Below, one piece after another: positions 14,886 through 22,093 of a DNA stretch of 64,000 nucleotides (position 1 is its first letter; each line of letters starts with the position of its first letter). The stretch is from a virus: IMG/VR virus record IMGVR_UViG_3300031772_000009, positions 27,362 to 91,361 of that record; one strand, 5' to 3'. The notes below the pieces were generated by a model, which saw only the letters and a list, made by a program, of their open reading frames with translations, searched no databases and was not told the origin of the DNA. The position numbers and the translations under genes are program-made.

Positions 14886-15140
14886 ATGCCACCAATAAAA
14901 AACCTAATCATTGAGACATTGAAAGTAAAACTAACAGATGCACAGATAGAGGAAATAGAAGAGTCTGTTAGACAAGATATTTTTCACAGTACGTTAGATT
15001 GGCAAACTAGAAGCCAACTGAAAAGAGGAATTAGAGAAGCTTATCAGCTTCTCAAAAAATGTGGAAGTTTTCCAGAACATAAAGAACTTTCGGAAAATAC
15101 TCATGAAGACTTAAATACTAGAAAACGAGATAAGAGGTAA
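14886..15140 (+). CDS. hypothetical helical protein (84 aa)
   Basis: ATG 14886 follows the previous stop by one base. The product is helical (LTDAQIEEIEESVRQDIF) with a basic tail. The last codons contain the promoter of the next gene, so its C-terminal sequence is partly dictated by that element. Confidence 0.55.
   Translation: MPPIKNLIIETLKVKLTDAQIEEIEESVRQDIFHSTLDWQTRSQLKRGIREAYQLLKKCGSFPEHKELSENTHEDLNTRKRDKR
15102..15124 (+). promoter_or_regulatory. archaeal TATA promoter inside a coding sequence
   Basis: CATGAAGA, TTAAATA (15111-15117) and CTAGAAA match the early element. It lies inside the 3' end of the preceding gene and drives 15152 onward. Confidence 0.7.
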
Positions 15141-15151
15141 GGTTGAAAAAC

Positions 15152-16102
15152 ATGCGAATAAGCAATATTAAACCACAAGATAAGACCGCTCATTTAGAAC
15201 AAGAAATTGAGAGAGTTTTCCGAGACGTAATGAATGTCCAAATAAGTCGCATTGGTTCACAGCTTAGTCTCCAATTCAGACTTTTAGAACTTAAGCCAAA
15301 CAGAAGTCAATACGACTTATCAGAGAATTGGTATGTCGTTGAAAGAAGAGGGATATTCTATCCAAACAGTACACAGAAAAGACTAATCGCTAAGAATATT
15401 GCTCTAGGATGTGAAAATCCAATTAATAGAGCTAAGTTTCTGCAAGAAGAGGATTGGATTCTGGTAAACAAGACTCTGAATCGGATTTGTGACAAACTAG
15501 GAATATCTGCAACTATAAGAAGTTCTCTAATCAAAATCCGAGACGGAAAACAGAACGTGTGGCTCTCAAACTATCTGGAGTTGCTGAAAGACATAGTAGA
15601 AGTGAAAGGTGAAGACTACACCTACAGTAAAGCACTTAGGAAGACTATAGACGAATCTAAGATAGAAGACAAATACAAATTTGAAAGCGTCTTCTTGACT
15701 GAACCGTTTGAGGTTGACGAAAACACACGGATAACACAGAAGATATTCACAGACTATGACGAATTGGATGCTTTAGCGAAAACTCATGGTTACATTGATA
15801 AAGGCAATACATCCGAATATTGTGGATGGATAGCCACTATGGGAGACGAATTCCATAATCCGATAAGTATGCTTAGAGAGGCTATGCAGAAACTTAGAGA
15901 CACACAAAAGAAACATGGAGACGCAATAATGGGTTTCTGTCAAACGGGAAACTTCAGCATTGGCTATACGGTCTACACTAAGACACAAAAATCCGAAATT
16001 GAACTTACGACAAAACGTGTGCAAAGAGCTTATGAACTAGAAAAAGCTGGAGAAAAAGAGGAATTCCATTATCGTAATTCTCAGCCAGAAGTGGAGAAAT
16101 AA
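15152..16102 (+). CDS. hypothetical protein (316 aa)
   Basis: This is one of the larger unassigned proteins. ATG 15152 is preferred over an upstream TTG because AAGGTTGA lies about nine bases away. The sequence is soluble, with a helical first half and a segment near residue 225 rich in Gly and aromatic residues (EYCGWIATMGDEFHNP). No P-loop, metal or HTH motif is evident. It heads the operon of small proteins that follows to 18.2 kb. Confidence 0.65.
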   Translation: MRISNIKPQDKTAHLEQEIERVFRDVMNVQISRIGSQLSLQFRLLELKPNRSQYDLSENWYVVERRGIFYPNSTQKRLIAKNIALGCENPINRAKFLQEEDWILVNKTLNRICDKLGISATIRSSLIKIRDGKQNVWLSNYLELLKDIVEVKGEDYTYSKALRKTIDESKIEDKYKFESVFLTEPFEVDENTRITQKIFTDYDELDALAKTHGYIDKGNTSEYCGWIATMGDEFHNPISMLREAMQKLRDTQKKHGDAIMGFCQTGNFSIGYTVYTKTQKSEIELTTKRVQRAYELEKAGEKEEFHYRNSQPEVEK

Positions 16103-16104
16103 AC

Positions 16105-16320
16105 ATGCATCATACTATAGATAGAATAAGCGGAAAACCAGAAGACTATGTTATCTGTCAAGTATGCGGTTCATGGAATTGGTATGAAAACGAAAATTGT
16201 GTAAACTGTGATGTTCATTTAGATGGGAAATGTAGAAAAGCTACAGAGGAAGACGCTAAAAAGCTTGAGAGAACCTTTGACAAATATGATGTGAATGAAA
16301 GTATCGAATTGGATGTGTGA
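16105..16320 (+). CDS. RanBP2-like zinc finger protein (71 aa)
   Basis: CQVCGSWNW followed by CVNCD is close to the W-x-C-x2-C-x3-N-x6-C-x2-C pattern of RanBP2-type fingers, with tryptophans near the first pair. Such fingers bind single-stranded RNA or ubiquitin-like proteins in other systems. The remainder is acidic. Confidence 0.65.
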   Translation: MHHTIDRISGKPEDYVICQVCGSWNWYENENCVNCDVHLDGKCRKATEEDAKKLERTFDKYDVNESIELDV

Positions 16321-16322
16321 AT

Positions 16323-16850
16323 ATGCAGAAAGAACCTAGTAAGCTGGAATGCTTAGAAGCATATATAGAATACAACAAAAACAACTATTCAGCCTACACT
16401 AAAGTAGAAACAGCCAAGATTCTGATTGAGAGAGAACGGATAGCCATAAGAAAAGAAACAATGCTTAGACCTTCACATGAAGTTGTCTTAGAGGTTCACT
16501 TACCAGAAAAGGTTGACACTCCTAGAAAACTTAGAAATTATTTCCTAAAGCATTTCGGAATAGACATAGGAATAGAGGAAGACAATGAAGACAGTTACGA
16601 GAAACTGTTTTACAATGCAGACTTAAGAAGCTGGATGGGAGACGTTTGGGATTTATACGAGAATCCAATACGGATATGCTTCTTACCGAAATACTTCCTA
16701 GACTACAGAGACTATAAGGAATTTGAGGAAATAGACCTTAGTGGAAGCTACAGTAAAACATGGAGACAGATAGTTAGACAGAGTGACATACTAGACACGA
16801 CTTCCGAGAAAATAGTGAGTGAGGCTCTAGGAAAACCAATTAGGAAGTGA
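16323..16850 (+). CDS. hypothetical protein (175 aa)
   Basis: ATG 16323 begins two bases after the preceding stop. It is acidic and mostly helical, with an aromatic central part (DLRSWMGDVWDLYENPIR). No family recognised. Leucine codons CTA and TTA are used more here than in the first 12 kb. Confidence 0.6.
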   Translation: MQKEPSKLECLEAYIEYNKNNYSAYTKVETAKILIERERIAIRKETMLRPSHEVVLEVHLPEKVDTPRKLRNYFLKHFGIDIGIEEDNEDSYEKLFYNADLRSWMGDVWDLYENPIRICFLPKYFLDYRDYKEFEEIDLSGSYSKTWRQIVRQSDILDTTSEKIVSEALGKPIRK

Positions 16851-16855
16851 TTGAA

Positions 16856-17044
16856 ATGGCAAAAAACATGACTGATAAAGACCTTAAGAAACGGTATTTA
16901 GACCTTTACAGCCAAATCTATCAAGTCAAATGCTTTAGTGCAAAAGACGTTACAGAACTAAACGACATTGAAACCGAATTGATAGAAAGAGGTTACGACA
17001 TAACTGAAAACACAAAAATCGTGAAATGGAAAAACAATAAATAG
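16856..17044 (+). CDS. small helical protein (62 aa)
   Basis: A charged helical hairpin (DLKKRYLDLYSQIYQVK then VTELNDIETELIERG) resembles small partner or scaffold proteins. GTGATT lies three bases before the ATG. Function unknown. Confidence 0.55.
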   Translation: MAKNMTDKDLKKRYLDLYSQIYQVKCFSAKDVTELNDIETELIERGYDITENTKIVKWKNNK

Positions 17045-17055
17045 GAGATGAGAAA

Positions 17056-17289
17056 ATGGTAACTCTGATTAGGAGATATTCGACAAAGGACGGACACTTA
17101 CTTAAGAGACCAACAAAAACGTCTCTGTTCCGCTTTTTACACGACAACCAGATAGCTGATTCGCCTAGACTGAAGACACCAAAAACAAAAGACGAAAATT
17201 TTCCATGTGACGAATGCACAGAACCTTTACCGTGTGACGCTGAAAACTTAGAACAATGCAAAAAGAAAAGAGGCGTAGAAGAGGAATAA
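17056..17289 (+). CDS. cysteine-containing small protein (77 aa)
   Basis: Four cysteines in the last 30 residues (CDECTEPLPCDAENLEQC) could form a metal site. The first 45 residues are basic. AGGAGATGAG precedes the ATG. No family known. Confidence 0.55.
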   Translation: MVTLIRRYSTKDGHLLKRPTKTSLFRFLHDNQIADSPRLKTPKTKDENFPCDECTEPLPCDAENLEQCKKKRGVEEE

Positions 17290-17291
17290 AA

Positions 17292-17471
17292 ATGAAGTGT
17301 AGAGCTTGTGGAGTAAGAATTATCATTTTTTCAGATGGTTGGACTCCACATGTGTTAGAGATTCCTAGTTATGGTTATACTGAATATCACAGATGTAAAG
17401 CTCTAGGCATTAATGCGAAAATGCTTCCCAAATCAGTCTGCAAACAATTCGGAATAGAACCAGAGGAATAG
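17292..17471 (+). CDS. zinc-binding microprotein (59 aa)
   Basis: CRACG at the N-terminus, HRC in the middle and a further Cys near the C-terminus are plausible ligands. It follows the previous gene by two bases. Confidence 0.55.
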   Translation: MKCRACGVRIIIFSDGWTPHVLEIPSYGYTEYHRCKALGINAKMLPKSVCKQFGIEPEE

Positions 17472-17475
17472 AAAC

Positions 17476-17676
17476 ATGAGCATGAAAATAGAACATGATA
17501 GAAATGGTGACTACTCAATCAAACTTGCTGGAATGCGAAAACGGTTTACAGCTAAAACCACTGAAGAATTAACGCTTGCCATAGAACATTATTTTGGCAA
17601 AACTGCACATTTCACTAGAGAAAACAATTGGAAGGGTTTAACAGACTGTCCACTATGCAGAAAATATGAGGAATAG
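17476..17676 (+). CDS. hypothetical protein with C-terminal CxxC (66 aa)
   Basis: A small beta-rich domain (IEHDRNGDYSIKL) is followed by a helix and CPLC near the end. The single knuckle suggests pairing with another chain. No family is recognised. Confidence 0.5.
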   Translation: MSMKIEHDRNGDYSIKLAGMRKRFTAKTTEELTLAIEHYFGKTAHFTRENNWKGLTDCPLCRKYEE

Positions 17677-17680
17677 AAAA

Positions 17681-17842
17681 ATGGAAGATTTGTTACCAAA
17701 TCAAGAAGAAAAATGTCCTAGATGTCATGGAGTTAGTTATTGGTTTGCAACTTCAGAAACCGATGAGCCTATTTATTTCTGTAATCGCTGTAAACGTCAA
17801 TTTAAGATTGATAGAAAACAACAAATGAGGCTGAGTAAATGA
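17681..17842 (+). CDS. zinc ribbon microprotein (53 aa)
   Basis: CPRCHG near residue 13 and CNRCKRQF near residue 35 form a complete ribbon, with a basic tail. Overlaps the next start by four bases. Confidence 0.6.
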   Translation: MEDLLPNQEEKCPRCHGVSYWFATSETDEPIYFCNRCKRQFKIDRKQQMRLSK

Positions 17843-17973
17843 AAGCTGAAAAAATGAAAATGAAGACTGAAACATTGAAATATGGAACGTGTCAACATTG
17901 TAACCGTCTAGTCGAATCAACAAGAAATGCCATAATTGTATGTCTCCAAGAAGGTGATAGAAATGAAGTTTAA
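17839..17973 (+). CDS. zinc-binding microprotein (44 aa)
   Basis: A Lys/Met-rich N-terminus is followed by CQHCNRL and a single later Cys. The 3' end overlaps the next gene and contains its GGTGAT ribosome site, so the two are coupled. Confidence 0.5.
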   Translation: MKAEKMKMKTETLKYGTCQHCNRLVESTRNAIIVCLQEGDRNEV

Positions 17974-18211
17974 AAACTTGATGGGGATATTCGGGTTACT
18001 GTTTGCTCTATGGGGTTTCTTGTGGATAGTCTTAATGCCTAATTACACATATTCTTTCGTTGAATATACCACGCTTAGAGATGAGACCGTAACAACAATC
18101 GTAAGAAGTCTCAACATGCCATACGCTTTTGCATTGATAGTCATTGGCGTTCTTTTCGCCATTGTTGGGCTGTTCATTCCAGAAAACATTGTAATAGCCT
18201 CAGAAGACTAA
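17963..18211 (+). CDS. two-helix membrane protein (82 aa)
   Basis: ATG 17963 has GGTGATAG six bases upstream. Two membrane helices (about residues 8-26 and 53-73) flank a Tyr/Thr-rich loop. The end GLFIPEN resembles GLAIPKR in the protein at 21453, which has the same layout, so the two are probably paralogues. A small pore or holin-like role is possible but not shown. Confidence 0.65.
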   Translation: MKFKNLMGIFGLLFALWGFLWIVLMPNYTYSFVEYTTLRDETVTTIVRSLNMPYAFALIVIGVLFAIVGLFIPENIVIASED

Positions 18212-18240
18212 TCTTCCTCTTTTTCTTTTCGTAATTTCTC

Positions 18241-18260
18241 CATAAAAGCTTATATACTTG
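18241..18260 (+). promoter_or_regulatory. TATA promoter of a structured RNA
   Basis: CATAAAAG followed by TTATATA at 18250-18256. No gene follows in frame. The start of transcription would fall near 18280, just ahead of three hairpins. Confidence 0.7.
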
Positions 18261-18279
18261 ATTGTGTACTGTATTATTG

Positions 18280-18425
18280 CACACAAGTTAGAGAAAGGCT
18301 GTACCAGAAAGAAGGACTGTACCAGAAAACCTTTCTCCCATAGCATAAAACTCTATTGTGTGTGAGTGGCTATGGACTAAAGATTCGGTTTGGGGAGACC
18401 GTTAATACTCCCCTCTCTTTCTCAT
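18280..18425 (+). ncRNA. candidate structured RNA with tandem repeat
   Basis: Three strong hairpins follow the TATA box: GAGAAAGG (18291) with CCTTTCTC (18330), CCATAGC (18338) with GCTATGG (18369), and GGGGAG (18392) with CTCCCC (18408). The last is followed by a pyrimidine run suited to termination. The loop of the first holds two copies of CTGTACCAGAAA 18 bases apart. No plus-strand reading frame explains this. It does not match a known riboswitch, tRNA or box C/D pattern that I can see. Confidence 0.6.
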
Positions 18426-18537
18426 ATTGACCTAATTCTTTCTCATGTCGTTCCCTATATCTTTTATTCGCTTGTTTTCTTCTTTCTTTGAAATTTCCTT
18501 CATAGATTGTTTTTCTCTCGTAAATTCCTTTCGGCAT
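18370..18537 (-). pseudogene. truncated HNH-type basic domain (55 aa)
   Basis: The minus strand encodes a Met-initiated frame rich in Arg, Lys, Tyr and Glu (KERRKQANKRYRERHEKELGQ) that looks like the N-terminal repeat region of the HNH proteins, but it stops before any cysteine or HNH motif. It is best read as the remnant of an HNH gene, although a GGTGT ribosome-site-like sequence precedes it. It overlaps the 3' end of the structured RNA candidate. Confidence 0.45.
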
Positions 18538-18548
18538 TGTGTTTACAC

Positions 18549-18568
18549 CATAAAGACTTATATAGGAG
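18549..18568 (+). promoter_or_regulatory. archaeal TATA promoter, early type
   Basis: CATAAAGA and TTATATA (18558-18564) followed by GGAG. Transcription would enter the noncoding stretch starting near 18588. Confidence 0.7.
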
Positions 18569-18584
18569 TATGCTATAGTATTCT

Positions 18585-19101
18585 ATTAAGAGTACGTCTG
18601 GATAGGAACGTAAGCCGAATCCAGCAAAGACACCACTACCATACTAAGAAGCCAAACAATAGGCAAACAGCGACAATTAATAATTTAAAAGGATATTTGA
18701 TATTTGCAGAGAAAGAGGGGAAAGATGCTCTCAATGTCATGCATATCTCTAAATAAGTCTCCCACCTAGAAAGAGCAACATTACTTTTTATAAGGCTCAA
18801 AAAAAACTAACTTTCCTCTAGGATTACCCTTATCAAAGTTTCTGGAATCCTTACTAAACTCTGAAAAAAATGTTAAGAAAATCAACTAAAAACATAATGG
18901 AAAAACCGTTTCATAAAATTGAAATACTTATAAGCCAATTCAATCCTATGAAAAGCTGTTTCAGAAACCAAAATTGGAAACCCAAAAAAAGTCGCCTATG
19001 TGCAACCTCTCCCCTCTCTAGTTTAACTTTCAGTTTAACTTTGGCTGGTTAAACTGAATAGAGACATATGACAGTTTAACCGTTGAATGTCATGATTTGG
19101 T
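18585..19101. other. noncoding stretch with hairpins, no convincing gene
   Basis: After the TATA box come a CTGGAT/ATCCAG hairpin (18598-18624) and a CCTAG/CTAGG pair spanning 18765-18822. A nine-base perfect inverted repeat follows, CAGTTTAAC/GTTAAACTG (19031-19056). GTTTAAC recurs several times from here to 19.7 kb. Frames of up to 100 codons exist, but they lack ribosome sites and normal composition. This may be RNA-encoding or regulatory. Confidence 0.5.
18984..19006 (-). terminator. hairpin plus T-run terminator of the minus-strand nuclease-like gene
   Basis: On the minus strand GTTGC-ACATAG-GCGAC precedes seven T residues. It is the second copy of the element at 11993 and keeps the stem through a G-U pair. 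Confidence 0.6.
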
Positions 19102-19446
19102 TTAACTCAGATTTTCTACAATTCCATGAATTTTTATCGTTGTTCCCATTGTACTAAATTCGATTATATTATTCGGTTTTTTATTTTGGTGTTTTCGTGA
19201 TGCTTTTATGAAAAGAACCTTTTTAAAGTCTGATTTTCGATATTTGGGCTTTTTCTGGAGTCGTTCATTATGGAAGGAACATTCAACGGAAATAACCTCT
19301 TTTCGCTTAAAGTCAACGATTATGAGGTCTGGAATCGGTCTAACCTCAAATATCTGCATGTCTTCTGAATGTCCTAGTTTAAAGATTCTTTTTGTCTTTT
19401 CGATTAATTTCTGATGTTCTCTTATTTTCTTTTGGAATATAGACAC
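19102..19446 (-). CDS. PD-(D/E)XK-like nuclease candidate (114 aa)
   Basis: The core IPDLIIVDFKRKEVISVECSF has the Pro-Asp, beta hairpin and acidic residue of a restriction-endonuclease-like fold, although the usual Lys two residues after the acid is Ser. Basic helices flank it on both sides. The GTG start is supported by GGGAGATGA upstream. It is a lone minus-strand gene with its own terminator, like the DUF4258 cassette. A DNA or RNA nuclease, or a catalytically altered relative, are both possible. Confidence 0.5.
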   Translation of the reverse strand: MSIFQKKIREHQKLIEKTKRIFKLGHSEDMQIFEVRPIPDLIIVDFKRKEVISVECSFHNERLQKKPKYRKSDFKKVLFIKASRKHQNKKPNNIIEFSTMGTTIKIHGIVENLS

Positions 19447-20024
19447 TTTTCTATCATCTCCCTATTTCTCGTTAAGTTTTCTAGCGTAGACCTAGACAGC
19501 AACAGAGACCGAAAGCCTAGTTTCTAGGTCTTCCATATTCAGAAACAATGATAGAAACATGACTACTTAAAGGCTTATGGTCTTTTTCCGAAAGCCTTTT
19601 CCATGACTATATAAGAATCCATGACTATAGGTTTAACTCTCTCTTGCCCGCCAAATTCTCCATGATTATTTAAAGCATAGAGAATTTTAGGTTTAACTTT
19701 AGATAATAATGAAAAATGTAACATATCATGTTTACCATGCTTTTAACATTCACGACATGATATGTATGCTTAAGTAGTGGTTTTCCCATGTACCCATAAG
19801 GAAAAAAAAACTACCATGACAACGAGAAAAGAAAAGAATGCGATAACGCTTAACCGTCTCTTGTGCGGTTTAAGGTTATGAATGCGGTCTTTTCTTGTTA
19901 GAGCTTTCGGAAATGCCTTAACAAAAGCATACACAGATAAGACATAAGTTTCAATCCTTTTTTTGTTTGATAGAGTTAGAGCAGAAACTCTAACTCCAAA
20001 TTAATAAAAAAGAAGGTATGAAAA
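19447..20024. other. noncoding stretch with long inverted repeats
   Basis: This holds a GACCTAG/CTAGGTC pair around 19490-19535 enclosing CAACAGAGACCG, an element repeated in the 26 kb origin candidate. It also holds AAGGCTT/AAGCCTT near 19570-19600 and an 11-base perfect inverted repeat ACATATCATGT/ACATGATATGT (19721-19765). A long imperfect hairpin spans about 19820-19905, and a nine-base perfect hairpin GAGTTAGAG/CTCTAACTC (19973-19996) lies in the leader of the next gene. Two GGTTTAACT motifs also lie here. No gene is credible. Confidence 0.55.
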
Positions 20025-20378
20025 ATGAAGGTGTTATTTGGTAACTCAGCTAATAGAAAAGAAGACTATTCAGCTATAGAGATAAGAGACTGTGAAGCAT
20101 ACGGAAAATTTGAACCGTTAACACAGTCAATCATTCTTAATTTGCCAAAAGATATGATAGAGAATGAGACCGTAAAAGCCTATAGTAACGAAAGAAAAAC
20201 TTTAGAGTTTTACGACATGTTAACCTTAACGCTAGAGCTATTAGACCATGAGACGCTACATAAGATAATAGCTGATATAGAAGGAATTTTAACCTCAGCA
20301 AAATTGGATAACACAAACATAGAAGAACTAGAAGATAACCTCTTTAATAATGAACCCTTAAGAGGTAATGAAGAATGA
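20025..20378 (+). CDS. miniature HExxH protein (117 aa)
   Basis: HETLH in LLDHETLHKIIADIEG is followed by G at +12, S at +16 and D at +20 from the first His, the family spacing. The N-terminal part is beta-rich and includes an asparagine-rich start, while the C-terminal tail is acidic. GAAGG lies ten bases before the ATG, and a nine-base hairpin sits 28 bases upstream in the leader. Heads the operon that continues to 20.9 kb. Confidence 0.7.
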   Translation: MKVLFGNSANRKEDYSAIEIRDCEAYGKFEPLTQSIILNLPKDMIENETVKAYSNERKTLEFYDMLTLTLELLDHETLHKIIADIEGILTSAKLDNTNIEELEDNLFNNEPLRGNEE

Positions 20379-20620
20379 ACAATGAGAATCTTAAAGCCTA
20401 TTACGAATTACAAGAACGTCTTAAGCAATACGAAAAAGAAGACAGAGAAAAGAAAAGGCTAAAGGCAAAAACCTTAAGGCTATTGCGAAAGAAACGAAAG
20501 CTGGAGAGACAGCTAAAAGCAACAGAAAAGGAATATGTAGACTTGCTTTATAACGATAAGGTCTTTTCCTATTTCGAAAGACGTAGATTCTTAGAGAAAC
20601 ATAATAAAGAAGGTGATTGA
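20375..20620 (+). CDS. basic coiled-coil protein (81 aa)
   Basis: Nearly every residue belongs to a long charged helix (QERLKQYEKEDREKKRLKAK...), predicted to form a coiled coil with strong positive charge in its middle. It starts within the stop of the HExxH gene, so the two may form a pair. DNA binding or scaffolding is inferred only from charge. Confidence 0.6.
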   Translation: MNNENLKAYYELQERLKQYEKEDREKKRLKAKTLRLLRKKRKLERQLKATEKEYVDLLYNDKVFSYFERRRFLEKHNKEGD

Positions 20621-20764
20621 ATGCCAACATGTGAAATATGCGGAAAAGAAACAAGTAGCGTTAAGCTCTCCAGAATTAGCCTAACGACTTATGGCAATAC
20701 CTCACAAGTCGAAAGGTTAATGTGTAAGTCATGCAGAGACCTAGAGAAAAAGGGTTTACTCTAA
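20621..20764 (+). CDS. zinc ribbon microprotein (47 aa)
   Basis: CEICGK at residues 4-9 and CKSCRDL near residue 35 form a ribbon around a beta hairpin. GGTGAT lies five bases before the ATG. Confidence 0.6.
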   Translation: MPTCEICGKETSSVKLSRISLTTYGNTSQVERLMCKSCRDLEKKGLL

Positions 20765-20777
20765 AGAGGTTTTGAGA

Positions 20778-20939
20778 ATGTCGAAATATGACTTAGAAAA
20801 GCCTAAACGCTACAGAGTAAAAGCGAAACATGGAATAAACACAGAAAAGAGTAACTCAGTAAACTTAAGCCATATGAAACTAAAAGAAATATACGCTCTG
20901 TTTCACTATAAAAATCTTGTCCGTTCTACAGTGAAATAA
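20778..20939 (+). CDS. hypothetical basic protein (53 aa)
   Basis: Lys/Arg-rich N-terminal half followed by a helix (LSHMKLKEIYALFHYKNLV). GAGGTTTTGAGA precedes the ATG. No family recognised. Confidence 0.45.
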   Translation: MSKYDLEKPKRYRVKAKHGINTEKSNSVNLSHMKLKEIYALFHYKNLVRSTVK

Positions 20940-20981
20940 AACGGAAAAGACTTTTAACTGTCAAACATATAATAGTCTATC

Positions 20982-21368
20982 ATGTTTGACAGAAAAACCT
21001 ATCAGAGAAAATGGAGACAAGAACATCCAAAACAAAAGAGAGAATATGATAGAAAATACCGTGAAAGACATATAGGACTATATCAAAAACATAAAGAGAA
21101 AATCAAATTCGAAAGGCAAAATATGAGACGTAAAGTTTTTGAACATTTAGGAAATAAATGTGTTTCTTGTGGTGAATCTGATTTTAGATGTCTACAGATA
21201 GACCACGTTCACGGACACGGAGTTAAAGAGATTAGAAAACTATGCGGAAACAGTAAAGCCTATTACGACAAAATTCTTAACGATACTAACGGAAACTATC
21301 AATTGCTCTGTGCAAATTGTAATTGGAAAAAACGATACGATAATAAGGAATATTCGAAATATCCTTAA
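20982..21368 (+). CDS. HNH homing-type endonuclease
   Basis: A compact 128-residue member: basic Tyr/Arg repeats to residue 55, then CVSCG, QIDHVHGHG and LLCANCNWKK. It is an inserted single gene between two small operons. The HNH part is closest to that of the gene at 12.95 kb. Confidence 0.85.
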   Translation: MFDRKTYQRKWRQEHPKQKREYDRKYRERHIGLYQKHKEKIKFERQNMRRKVFEHLGNKCVSCGESDFRCLQIDHVHGHGVKEIRKLCGNSKAYYDKILNDTNGNYQLLCANCNWKKRYDNKEYSKYP

Positions 21369-21452
21369 AAATCTACAATTCTAATTTTTCTTAGAATTGA
21401 ACAAGTTTTATTCTTCTTAGAACGGAAAAAGTAAAAAAAGAAGTGTTGAAAA

Positions 21453-21689
21453 ATGAACAGAAAAATAATAGTGTTGGGTTTAACAATATGCGTTATTGGC
21501 ATTCTGCTTTATAACGCATATGAAACCATAACGATAAGGCGGAGAGGTGGAAATAATCCAGATGGAACAACTTACCATTATTCAACATATGAGACAGTAT
21601 ATCCATATCGTTACAATAGCTTAATAGTTGTTCTTTTGGGTATTGTAACTTTCCTTATCGGTTTGGCAATTCCTAAAAGGAAAGTGTGA
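21453..21689 (+). CDS. two-helix membrane protein (78 aa)
   Basis: Hydrophobic helices at residues 5-22 and 54-72 bracket a loop containing RRRGG and many Tyr/Thr. The layout and ending match the protein at 17963. Possibly a small membrane pore or anchor. Confidence 0.6.
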   Translation: MNRKIIVLGLTICVIGILLYNAYETITIRRRGGNNPDGTTYHYSTYETVYPYRYNSLIVVLLGIVTFLIGLAIPKRKV

Positions 21690-21692
21690 AAA

Positions 21693-21791
21693 ATGGATAA
21701 TCAAGATTTAGGTAAACTGTACCTAATAGCCTTACTGAAACGTGAAGGAAAAACAGAAATAGAAATAAGCAAAATCTTAAAGGATGTGTGA
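21693..21791 (+). CDS. 32-aa helical peptide
   Basis: A short frame (LGKLYLIALLKREGKTEIEIS) that looks like part of a helix-turn-helix or a small helical adaptor. It overlaps no known motif, starts three bases after the previous stop and ends inside the next gene's ribosome site region. Confidence 0.4.
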   Translation: MDNQDLGKLYLIALLKREGKTEIEISKILKDV

Positions 21792-21793
21792 AT

Positions 21794-22090
21794 ATGGAAG
21801 ATAAAGACCTTAGACAAGAACATGAAGCTTATCTTAAAGTTATGGAAGGATACAGAAATTTTGACAAGACCGTTAAATGTTTACACAGAAAAGCTAAGAC
21901 TCAAACAGCGTTTAAACAGCTAGAAGACAGTAACTTAGAAATAGCTGAAGTGATGTGCTTAGAGTGTCAACAGTTTATAGGTTTTGTCTACAGAAAAATA
22001 AAGACTGTACGACAAGAAAAGATAATTGCTAAGTTTCTAGTTTACGCTGTAGACAAGAACGAATATACAACAGAAAAACGGAGAGTCTAA
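21794..22090 (+). CDS. zinc-binding protein (98 aa)
   Basis: A helical start is followed by CLHRK and, 32 residues later, CLECQQF, a likely zinc site split by a helix. ATG 21794 was chosen over the GTG two codons upstream. No family known. Confidence 0.55.
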   Translation: MEDKDLRQEHEAYLKVMEGYRNFDKTVKCLHRKAKTQTAFKQLEDSNLEIAEVMCLECQQFIGFVYRKIKTVRQEKIIAKFLVYAVDKNEYTTEKRRV

Positions 22091-22093
22091 AGA

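Noticed and set aside
18445-18756. A 103-codon plus-strand gene in the 18.4-18.8 kb gap
   Set aside because: It runs through promoter and hairpin sequences, has no ribosome site and an unlikely composition, and opposes the HNH fragment frame.
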